From Promethearchaeota archaeon (GTDB taxonomy: Archaea > Asgardarchaeota > Lokiarchaeia > Sigynarchaeales > SOKP01): 19,031 nucleotides of DNA. Both the position numbers and the translations under genes were made by a program. This document shows, piece after piece, positions 1 to 6,065 of this stretch. Every line of letters begins with the position of its first letter. Position 1 is the stretch's first letter. The notes under the pieces are model-generated. The model was not told where the DNA came from. It did no database searches and worked only from the letters and a program-made list of their open reading frames with translations. Location of the stretch: the NCBI GenBank assembly GCA_019057975.1, contig JAHLWJ010000052.1, positions 1 to 19,031 of the forward strand, in the 5' to 3' direction.

Positions 1-82
1 CATCGATAAAAATAGTATGACACGGAACTCGATCAGGCTCATCTAAATTTATTGCGGCTAAAACTCTTTCTCTACAATCCAT
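1..82 (-). CDS. URO-D family protein, N-terminal fragment (runs off left edge)
   Basis: Only the first 27 codons are present; the gene continues beyond the left edge. The N-terminus reads MDCRERVLAAINLDEPDRVP, the typical opening of uroporphyrinogen-decarboxylase-like proteins, a family that includes corrinoid-dependent methyltransferases (MtaA/CmuA type) as well as true HemE. The substrate cannot be told from so little sequence; HemE itself is less likely because this opening is more typical of the methyltransferase-like branch. The ATG sits at 82-80. No Shine-Dalgarno is visible, but an AT-rich tract (TTTTAAAAAA in the gene's direction) lies about 20-30 bases upstream, so the message may be leaderless. 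The start and about 80 bp of its upstream region recur at the right end of the window as a direct repeat. Seen: the N-terminal sequence and the repeat. Inferred: the function. Confidence 0.7.
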   Translation of the reverse strand, partial: MDCRERVLAAINLDEPDRVPCHTIFID

Positions 83-162
83 TTTTCTTATTAAAGTGTT
101 TTTTAAAATTATTAACTAATTAAGATAATTGGATTCTTTTTTAAAAACTTAATTAGAAATTT
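42..162. repeat. Left copy of 121-bp island-flanking direct repeat
   Basis: This block matches 18829-18949 in the same orientation without gaps, with about 13 mismatches counted by eye (roughly 89% identity). It covers the first codons of the URO-D family gene on the minus strand plus about 80 bp of its upstream region. Most mismatches fall in the coding codons 9-12; the upstream part is almost identical. See the right copy. Confidence 0.9.
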
Positions 163-269
163 GGTACCATATAAATAATAAGGGTTATAATAAAAAAATA
201 GAAAAAAAAAAAAGAGAGTTCGTCAAGGAAAAGAAGTTCTTTTTAAGGATTATATGTGGAGATAATTTT

Positions 270-377
270 ATGGGTGAAAAAAAGATTGTAAAATTAGAAT
301 ATGGAATGGAAAGAAATAAACCAGTGCTTTATCAACGAGTAATTCCATCGTTTTCTCTACATTTTTCGTCCGTTTAG
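270..377 (+). CDS. 35-aa ORF, possible gene remnant
   Basis: ATG at 270 is preceded by GGAGAT (258-263) with a 6-base spacer, a good ribosome binding site. The product begins MGEKKIVKLEYGMERNKPV and stops after 35 codons. I do not recognise it. The good start followed by an early stop, next to the broken TPR gene, suggests the surviving 5' end of a truncated gene, but a real small protein cannot be excluded. Confidence 0.25.
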   Translation: MGEKKIVKLEYGMERNKPVLYQRVIPSFSLHFSSV

Positions 378-387
378 TTTATTTTTT

Positions 388-647
388 TATGGATTTTAGC
401 AATGCTCTATTCCCCTCTAAAATATCATCTGTATTTTCTATGGGCCTTATAATGCTTCAATGCCCCGTCCAAGGCTCCTATATTATACAAACAATTTCCC
501 ACACAACTAATCCGTTGATACATCTTTTTTTTTGCCATTTTTTATGTCAATTTGAGCAACTTTTAGATAAGCCTTAGTCGCTTCACTATATTGATAATCT
601 TTCTCATATACTTGAGTTTTTTTTCATAAAGTATCCGAATCTTCCAT
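388..647 (-). pseudogene. Degenerate TPR-repeat protein
   Basis: Read on the minus strand, this stretch contains TPR-like pieces in different frames. From an ATG at 647 the frame hits TGA after 7 codons. Beyond it the same frame gives YEKDYQYSEATKAYLKVAQ, a typical TPR helix pair, then a TAG. A shifted frame continues with GNCLYNIGALDGALKHYK, another TPR helix pair, before a TGA. Several stops and at least one frameshift within 260 bases indicate a decayed gene. TPR proteins are protein-interaction scaffolds; no specific role can be given. A short plus-strand ORF overlapping this region has no recognisable content. Confidence 0.5.
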
Positions 648-725
648 CTAATTTTCCTTTTACAATTAATTTTGGTGATGATTCACCATATTATTAAGTA
701 AAATGATATCATTTCGCGTTAATTC

Positions 726-1613
726 TTAAAATGAATACTTCTTTTTCTTTGATTCAGCTTTAGCTTTTATTTCATCATAAAAGGCTTTACCATATAGTTC
801 TAATGCAGCTTTCGCGGCTCTACTTATAGATTCACTACCCCGATTTGCCATATATTTTATACGTTCTCGCTCAGATGGAGAACCAATAGCACCAAGCGCA
901 TATATCGAATGTTCTTGTTTTGCATAAATATAGGGACCAGTTCTTATTCCATGGGGATATACATAAGAACCGCGGAAAAGTTCATCATCCAAGATTTTTG
1001 AGACAACATCTCGTACTTTTAAATTGTCTTTAAAGGAAGCTAATGCTCTTATAGTTTCCTCGATTAAGCGATTAATTTGGCCAGCAAAGAACATATGGAT
1101 TTGGAAATCAGAGCCAATTTCTGAAGAAAATGGAATAGCATTCAATTTTCTGTCGATCACCCTTATGCATTCTGTGGTAGAAGCGATTAATTCATCTAAC
1201 AATACTTCTCTACGGTCTCCTAGCTCTACAAGGGTTAGTAAACTGAACAATTTATCAATTAAGTTGAGTTTTTTTTCATTTATCATTTTCTCTATAGGAC
1301 CTAAAACGAGATTTAGTTCTAATGGACCTCGAACTTTTTCTAATGCGTCTATTCGTTTTTGCGAAAATGCAAATCTCATAAAAGACGCAGGGATACGGCC
1401 TTGCATAATTATCATTGCCTCAATTGGGTCATTCCCCTTTCCGAACCTAATAGTGTTAAAAAGGGCTTCAGTAAGAGCGCTTATTGCCTCACTATCGCCT
1501 ATATCTTTTAAGGCTTGTGCCGCATTGATACGGTTTTTAGGTATACTATCTACCAAAAGGTGTGTTAGACCTTCAATATCTCTCTTTTTTCTCATTTTAT
1601 CCCAATTTGGCAT
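726..1613 (-). CDS. HEAT-repeat protein
   Basis: A 295-aa protein with HEAT/PBS-lyase-like repeats at both ends. The N-terminal repeat spans about residues 12-50 (DIEGLTHLLVD followed by NRINAAQALKDIGDSEAI), and a C-terminal one lies around residues 235-275 (IYALGAIGSPSERERI and ISRAAKAALE). The middle is helical without clear repeats, and the extreme C-terminus is a lysine-rich tail (KAESKKKKYSF). Proteins of this kind are adaptors or regulators that bind partner proteins; archaeal genomes often carry many. No catalytic motif, signal peptide or membrane segment is visible. ATG at 1613 is the first start in a long open frame. The zinc-ribbon gene lies about 110 bp upstream on the same strand, so co-transcription is possible. 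The cargo nature of this gene is uncertain. Confidence 0.7.
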   Translation of the reverse strand: MPNWDKMRKKRDIEGLTHLLVDSIPKNRINAAQALKDIGDSEAISALTEALFNTIRFGKGNDPIEAMIIMQGRIPASFMRFAFSQKRIDALEKVRGPLELNLVLGPIEKMINEKKLNLIDKLFSLLTLVELGDRREVLLDELIASTTECIRVIDRKLNAIPFSSEIGSDFQIHMFFAGQINRLIEETIRALASFKDNLKVRDVVSKILDDELFRGSYVYPHGIRTGPYIYAKQEHSIYALGAIGSPSERERIKYMANRGSESISRAAKAALELYGKAFYDEIKAKAESKKKKYSF

Positions 1614-1723
1614 GATTTATTCTCTCTATTTAAGATTTTATATAAAATATCTTGATGAGTAAAAATCTCACATTTATGGCATTTTTATTCAAGTTTATTA
1701 GTAATATCAAATTCTTAATAATA

Positions 1724-1891
1724 TTATCTCAAAGGCTTTCCATCTAAAGGGCATTTAGGGTTGTATCCCGAAATTAAGTCTCCAAGACCAGCTTTCGGTA
1801 CACAGTTTTTGCATATAAAATGTCCATTATCACATGTTTTTCCCCCATAAACATCTTTTTCAAGTCCACAACTAGCACATATTCTTTTCAC
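1724..1891 (-). CDS. Small zinc-ribbon protein (55 aa)
   Basis: A minus-strand ORF starting with GTG at 1891 and ending with TAA at 1724. The protein begins VKRICASCGLEKDVYGGK, with further metal ligands after it. Ligands in order: Cys5 and Cys8, Cys20 and His24, Cys27 and Cys30, then Cys47. This is enough for one or two zinc sites of the ribbon/treble-clef kind. AAAGGA lies about 10 bases upstream of GTG. The codons stay consistent with a protein throughout, and the cysteine pairs are the main reason to call it. Function unknown; such proteins often bind nucleic acids or other proteins. It precedes the HEAT-repeat gene on the same strand. Confidence 0.6.
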   Translation of the reverse strand: MKRICASCGLEKDVYGGKTCDNGHFICKNCVPKAGLGDLISGYNPKCPLDGKPLR

Positions 1892-1958
1892 TATAATTTA
1901 TCCTTTAATTTAATTATATTTAAAGATTTCACATTTTTGGGAAAGATTTTCTATTAAC

Positions 1959-1996
1959 AAGGGTGTAGGTACCTATTGGTGTAGATACTAACCCTT
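1959..1996. repeat. Nested direct and inverted short repeats
   Basis: GGTGTAGGTAC at 1962-1972 is repeated as GGTGTAGATAC at 1978-1988, 16 bp apart. The block is bordered by AAGGGT (1959-1964) and its inverse ACCCTT (1991-1996). It ends about 17 bp before the first possible start of the interrupted gene at 2013. It could be a protein-binding site for that promoter or the scar of a mobile-element end; nothing distinguishes these. Confidence 0.45.
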
Positions 1997-2012
1997 CTAA
2001 GACAGAAAAAAG

Positions 2013-2665
2013 GTGTTGAAAAAGACTTTACAGATATTAAATAAAAGAAAAGAATCGAACTCCATAGTTTTAACTTTTGCAGTGCTTGTAGTCAATGGTT
2101 ACACAACCAGGAAGCAGGAACCCATATTGAGGTGTGTCCTAAGGGCGGTAGCGAACGACATCTCCAAAAAGATTTCTGGTTATTTATTGATGGAAATCAT
2201 GACGTAGTAGTATTTGATTTTCCTTTAATTGGAGATTTCGATCCCCAATAGAAAACATTAATTTCTAATGATTATTTATTAAAAAAAAGATTGAAGAATG
2301 GAATTTATTTTTATTATATTTCCAATGTTGGTAAAAAATCTCTTGAAACCCTTCCTAGTTTTGAACAAATCTTTATTAGTATTGAAGATCATCGAAAAGA
2401 TTTTGGAGATCGAGCAATTCGAAATAGTAAAAATAGAGATCCTATTAAACAGAAAAAAATGAAAGAGAGATATTATTTAAATGTTTATAATGATGTTAAA
2501 AATGGGATTATTAAAGATTCTTTAAATTATCGAATTTTTAATTATTTATATCAAAAACCTTTAATTGATCTTAAAGATTTAAAAATACGCTTTAGAAATG
2601 AAAATTATAATTCTGTTTCTCGTATATATCAGTATTGGAAAATTACGCTTAAGAATTTAGACTAG
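2013..2665 (+). pseudogene. Interrupted zinc-finger / winged-helix-like gene
   Basis: One frame is open from 2045 to 2665 except for a single TAG at 2249-2251. The part before the TAG has clustered ligands: FNFCSACSQWLHNQ, then HIEVCP, then ERHLQKDFWLFIDGNHD. The part after the TAG (from 2252) runs on for about 137 residues and ends with a helix-rich segment (DSLNYRIFNYLYQKPLIDL and beyond) that could be a winged helix. No ATG begins the frame; a GTG at 2013 lies in another frame, so a frameshift near 2045 is also needed to make a full gene. I read this as a dead or dying DNA-binding protein. The alternative of TAG read-through cannot be judged from this window. The 124-aa piece starting at 2291 (TTG-AAG-AAT) might be translated alone. 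Confidence 0.5.
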
Positions 2666-2987
2666 TGATTTATATTTTTTAGTTTTATATTTTTTTATTA
2701 GTTATACAAGTATAAGTTATTTAATATTATTATATTTCTAATTAATCTTTAGTTAATTCCATGCTAATACAATTTGAAAGGATTTTAACCCAAAAAGTCT
2801 AAAACTAAAATGGTAATATTACTAAATTAGTTAACTCTTCCATCCATCAGGATTGTCTCTTATGGTAGTTTTTAGAAATATGATTATTCAGTTTTATAAG
2901 GAAAAACCAGAAAGGGTCTAAAATTTTTTATCCCTTATAATTTATTAAAATTAATAGCACTGAGATATCATAAATGTTAACCTTATT
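2666..2987. other. AT-rich intergenic stretch without a recognisable gene
   Basis: About 320 bases between the interrupted gene and the 3' end of the methyltransferase gene. I see no credible ORF or RNA gene. It contains a palindrome-like GGTAATATTACT at 2812-2823 that resembles the repeat unit near the regulator gene, and a weak AAGGG...CCCTT hairpin with a T-run near 2913-2936 that could serve as a transcription end for the minus-strand methyltransferase. Confidence 0.4.
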
Positions 2988-4538
2988 TTAATAGAAAGAA
3001 TAGTATTTATTTAATTTCTTTTTCAAGTTTTCCTTGAAATTAAACCGTTTTGTGTAGAATTCAAAAATGATATTATCAATTTCTTTTTGTTCCTCAGTAT
3101 AATCATAATTGCAATCCTTTTTTTTATTATTAATAATTATTCTAACCAAATTTTCAATTTTTTCTTTAGTATCGTTATCGGGTGGGATAAATGGTAATGC
3201 GTGGATTCCAGTTATTTGAATAGAGTTTGTATTATTTAAAATACCCTTCATTAGGTAGTTATATAGTGAAGAATTAAGAAGTCCTAATGCATACTCTATA
3301 GAGAGATTATGATCTATAATATAGAAGCCAATTGCTTTATTAGAGTCCCAATAACACCCTTCTGGCATATATCTTACTGCTAATCGTGAACTAACACCAC
3401 TGAATACGATTCCTTCTTTTTGGAATTCAATATTTTTTGGTATTATGTATTTTTTTACAGATTCCTCTCTCCAATCAACAGCCTCCATTATTGGTCTATA
3501 GTATTGGTCACCACCTCCACGCTTCATATACGGTTTCCACCTATTAGAGCTTAATTCCTCTTCAGTTATTATAATATATTTCTTATTTTGATCCTTGATA
3601 TTTTCATTTCGCTTTTTAAAGATTTCAGCTAATTCTGTACCTTCAATAGCTGCAATATACCCCATATTGTTGCGAGTATGCATACCAATATCGCCTTTTA
3701 TATAATTTTCCAATCGAAATGAATTGGCAAACAGATCAATTATTTCTTCTTCAACATCAGTGAAAAATATTTGAAAAGGTAATTGATGATATTTTTTTTG
3801 TTTAAATTCAAATATTTTCGGGGGGTTTAAGTATTCTTCCTCATTTGTTATTCGAGGAATTGCTCTTACTATGTTATTCAATCTCTCTTTCTTATTTTCT
3901 TTACCTGAACATTTCTCTAAAATAATGATTGCAGGACTCGTGCTAACATTTTGATCATCAAATAAATTTTTAGGAGGTAACAGAATTTCCATAATTTTAC
4001 ATGTGCTTAAAATAAATCTCCTTAATTTTGTGTGGGTATTAAGTGTTAAAAAAGAATCACTAGTGATAAAACCCAGTTTTCCTCTATTTTTTAGTCTCCT
4101 AATACTACTAACAATAAACATGGAATATGTTTCATGTGCATTTATCTTACCATATATCTTTTGTAATTTAGATTTATTTTTTCTCACATATTGACTAGCT
4201 TTATTCAAGTATGGAGGGTTTCCAATTATTATATCAAACTTATTATAATTAAAAGCCGAGAGGGATAATAAATAATCATGTTTTTTAAAATTAACACCCA
4301 TAGCCTCTATTTGATTTTTATAATCAGAATTAATATCAAATGCTTGAATTTGGGATTCTCGTACACCTGCTTCAAGGAGTTTCTTAATAAAAATACCTGG
4401 ACCGACGCAAGGGTCTAAGATTTCTTTATTCTCTAATGGTAATAGCTTCGAAATGATATATTCTGCAGTTTTAATTGGAGTCGTTACTAACCCTAAATCT
4501 CTTTTTTTATTGAGTTTATTTTCTTTCGGTTCTAGCAT
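2988..4538 (-). CDS. TaqI-like type II N6-adenine DNA methyltransferase
   Basis: A 516-aa gamma-class amino methyltransferase that transfers a methyl group from S-adenosylmethionine to adenine N6 in a specific DNA site. Order of motifs: an N-terminal LGLVTTPIKTAEYI segment (motif X), SAM-binding DPCVGPGIF at residues 42-50 (motif I), and catalytic NPPY at 107-110 (motif IV). The C-terminal half looks like a TaqI-type specificity domain: GDIGMHTRNN near 282, WKPYMKRGGGDQYY near 333, the GVSSRLAVRYMPEG block, and ALGLLNSSLYNYL near 417 leading to the IHALPFIPP end motif. ATG at 4538 has GAGG six bases upstream. It is divergent from the small winged-helix gene and the PD-(D/E)XK endonuclease gene, which most likely form its R-M system. 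Target sequence unknown. Confidence 0.9.
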   Translation of the reverse strand: MLEPKENKLNKKRDLGLVTTPIKTAEYIISKLLPLENKEILDPCVGPGIFIKKLLEAGVRESQIQAFDINSDYKNQIEAMGVNFKKHDYLLSLSAFNYNKFDIIIGNPPYLNKASQYVRKNKSKLQKIYGKINAHETYSMFIVSSIRRLKNRGKLGFITSDSFLTLNTHTKLRRFILSTCKIMEILLPPKNLFDDQNVSTSPAIIILEKCSGKENKKERLNNIVRAIPRITNEEEYLNPPKIFEFKQKKYHQLPFQIFFTDVEEEIIDLFANSFRLENYIKGDIGMHTRNNMGYIAAIEGTELAEIFKKRNENIKDQNKKYIIITEEELSSNRWKPYMKRGGGDQYYRPIMEAVDWREESVKKYIIPKNIEFQKEGIVFSGVSSRLAVRYMPEGCYWDSNKAIGFYIIDHNLSIEYALGLLNSSLYNYLMKGILNNTNSIQITGIHALPFIPPDNDTKEKIENLVRIIINNKKKDCNYDYTEEQKEIDNIIFEFYTKRFNFKENLKKKLNKYYSFY

Positions 4539-4587
4539 ATTATTCCTCTAGTGTTTTCGATTTAAACTTATATTTTTTTATTAATCT

Positions 4588-4625
4588 GGTATTGGTAATA
4601 ATCGGGTAATATTATGGTAATATAA
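4588..4625. promoter_or_regulatory. Operator candidate: 11-bp-spaced GGTAAT repeats, upstream of regulator
   Basis: GGTAAT occurs at 4594, 4605 and 4616, exactly 11 bp apart, with a related GGTATT at 4588. The last copy runs into an AT-rich TAATATAATTTATTA tract about 35-45 bases ahead of the regulator's ATG, a plausible TATA region. The array lies between the divergent methyltransferase and regulator genes, so a protein bound here could control both. A second array with the same spacing follows the regulator gene. Confidence 0.65.
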
Positions 4626-4662
4626 TTTATTAGCTTTATTTCTAATTTTCTAATTGATAATA

Positions 4663-4920
4663 ATGTGGGATGATATTGGATATATAATGGCAAGTAATTA
4701 TCGTAGATTAATTGTTGAAAAACTGAAATATAAGAATTATTTACCCAGTACATTAGCTAAAGAATTAAAAATTCAATTATCTCATATAAGTCGTGCTTTA
4801 TCAGAGTTAAAAAGCAAAAATGTTGTAGAATGTCTGAATGAAACATCAAGAAAAGGAAAAATTTATACTTTAACTGAATTTGGAAAAAATCTTTCTGAGA
4901 AAATAAAATCTGAACTATGA
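4663..4920 (+). CDS. Winged-helix regulator, likely R-M controller
   Basis: An 85-aa single-domain winged-helix DNA-binding protein. Residues 8-22 form helix 1 (ASNYRRLIVEKL), 27-51 hold the helix-turn-helix (PSTLAKELKIQLSHISRAL), and 55-70 form the wing (ECLNETSRKGKIYTLT), followed by a C-terminal helix. This matches archaeal ArsR/MarR-like small regulators. I chose ATG 4663; an in-frame TTG at 4654 would add three residues. No Shine-Dalgarno is visible, so the message is probably leaderless. It sits between the divergent methyltransferase and the downstream endonuclease, the place occupied by controller proteins in bacterial type II R-M systems, although those are usually Xre-type rather than winged-helix. 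GGTAAT arrays on both sides are its probable binding sites, which suggests autoregulation and delayed endonuclease expression. Confidence 0.8.
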   Translation: MWDDIGYIMASNYRRLIVEKLKYKNYLPSTLAKELKIQLSHISRALSELKSKNVVECLNETSRKGKIYTLTEFGKNLSEKIKSEL

Positions 4921-4928
4921 CTCTTTTC

Positions 4929-4961
4929 GGGTAATAATCTGGTAAGTATTTGGAAATTACC
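4929..4961. promoter_or_regulatory. Second 11-bp-spaced repeat array, upstream of endonuclease gene
   Basis: GGTAAT at 4930, GGTAAG at 4941 and GGAAAT at 4952 are again spaced 11 bp. The last unit is part of GGAAATTACC, which contains GGTAAT in reverse complement. The array lies 9 bp after the regulator's stop and about 47 bp before the endonuclease ATG, with TTTTTAAAAT (4971-4980) as a possible TATA box in between. The position fits control of the endonuclease promoter by the regulator. Confidence 0.6.
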
Positions 4962-5007
4962 TTTAATGCCTTTTTAAAATAGGTTTAAAGTATTATTTCT
5001 TAAGGTA

Positions 5008-6009
5008 ATGAATTTGGGCAAACACGAAAGACAAGAAATTGAAGACGCAGAAAAGATTGTGGTTGATTTATTAAACAAAAGAATTATATCTGCTAAGCAA
5101 AAAAAGAATAAATGGATTAAACATTCATTAGAAACGGAGAAAGCAATAATAAGAGATTTCGGAGATATTAAACAAGCAGAACATATTGGAAATACATATG
5201 GGGCAGGAGAAATTGGAGATATTAAAATACTAACTGATGATTGGATATATATTGAATTAAAGATGAGTGAATCGAAAAAAGGAAGAGGCACATTGGCTAA
5301 TATTAGTCAAAAGGCTTTAACAGCATCTAATTTATTTAAAAAAAAAGATATAATGTCTTGGAGTGAATATAGAGACCACTATAACTTTCCTAAACGAGTT
5401 TTAGGTTTATTGAACGAATATAAAGAGTATCCGAGTAATCTTAGTAGTGGCTCTATAAATAATCAGATAAAAAAAAAAGGGGCTTTTCTCAAAAAGAAGT
5501 TCATTGAAAAAACAGGAAAAAAAAATATTGCGAATGTTGTTTGTAATTACATAAAAACACCAGGTATAAGTCAAGTAGCATCAATAATTTGTACAATAAT
5601 TAAATTAGCTAGACAAGATAAAATAGATTATTTAAATTATCTGAAGGACATTGAACAAGATCCCGAGCATATAAAAAAATTTATAATAGCAATGTATATC
5701 GGATATCACACCCGAGAACAACTAGACTACATTTTAAACTTGAAATATAATGATATTTTTAAAATTCTTAACACATACTATGTTTATTATACTAACGAAA
5801 GAAAAGGCAAAATTGTCGTTTCTAAAGATGATTTGGGAAAAGAGATTCAAGAAATAATTAAGAGCACTGTAAAAATAGCTTTCGCGGATGATCAAACTAA
5901 TTGTATTATTCAATCTAATGGTAAAAAGATACTAAGAGTTGTATATCATTGGAAAAATAAATTTCAAGGAATTGAAACCCCTTGTTTGAATATATTTAAA
6001 GAAATCTAA
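5008..6009 (+). CDS. PD-(D/E)XK restriction endonuclease (type II, putative)
   Basis: A 333-aa protein with a nuclease core near the N-terminus: Glu68-Ile-Gly-Asp71, then IYIELKM with Glu83 and Lys85. The spacing Asp-x11-Glu-x-Lys is that of PD-(D/E)XK restriction enzymes, in which these residues bind Mg2+ and cleave the phosphodiester. A glutamate helix precedes it (LETEKAIIRDFGDIKQAEHI). The C-terminal 200 residues are helical and basic, with no family I can name, and may recognise DNA. The ATG at 5008 has no well-spaced Shine-Dalgarno; a TATA-like box about 30 bp upstream suggests a leaderless start. Position next to the divergent TaqI-like methyltransferase and its controller argues that it is the cognate type II endonuclease. 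It might instead act on other DNA, but the context favours R-M. Confidence 0.7.
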   Translation: MNLGKHERQEIEDAEKIVVDLLNKRIISAKQKKNKWIKHSLETEKAIIRDFGDIKQAEHIGNTYGAGEIGDIKILTDDWIYIELKMSESKKGRGTLANISQKALTASNLFKKKDIMSWSEYRDHYNFPKRVLGLLNEYKEYPSNLSSGSINNQIKKKGAFLKKKFIEKTGKKNIANVVCNYIKTPGISQVASIICTIIKLARQDKIDYLNYLKDIEQDPEHIKKFIIAMYIGYHTREQLDYILNLKYNDIFKILNTYYVYYTNERKGKIVVSKDDLGKEIQEIIKSTVKIAFADDQTNCIIQSNGKKILRVVYHWKNKFQGIETPCLNIFKEI

Positions 6010-6054
6010 GAAAAATATTCTCATATTCTCAAAAATTAAGACTTGTACATTAAA

Positions 6055-6059
6055 GGTGA
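6055..6059 (+). promoter_or_regulatory. Shine-Dalgarno pointing at an AUA start (type III mod gene)
   Basis: GGTGA at 6055-6059 matches the archaeal anti-Shine-Dalgarno core. After a 6-base spacer it meets ATA at 6066, not an ATG. In-frame TGA at 6057-6059 rules out any start further upstream. The nearest ATG in this frame is at 6111, 51 bases from the site, too far to use it. Confidence 0.65.
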
Positions 6060-6065
6060 GGAACT

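Noticed and set aside
389..577. Plus-strand 62-aa ORF
   Set aside because: The opposite strand carries recognisable TPR fragments; the plus-strand product looks like random hydrophobic sequence.
1024..1662. Long plus-strand ORF opposite the HEAT-repeat gene
   Set aside because: It is antisense to a clearly helical-repeat protein, has no recognisable domain and no ribosome site.
2013..2207. 64-aa ORF from GTG 2013 as an independent gene
   Set aside because: From about 2045 another frame carries the cysteine-rich protein-like sequence; this frame reads as out-of-frame translation.
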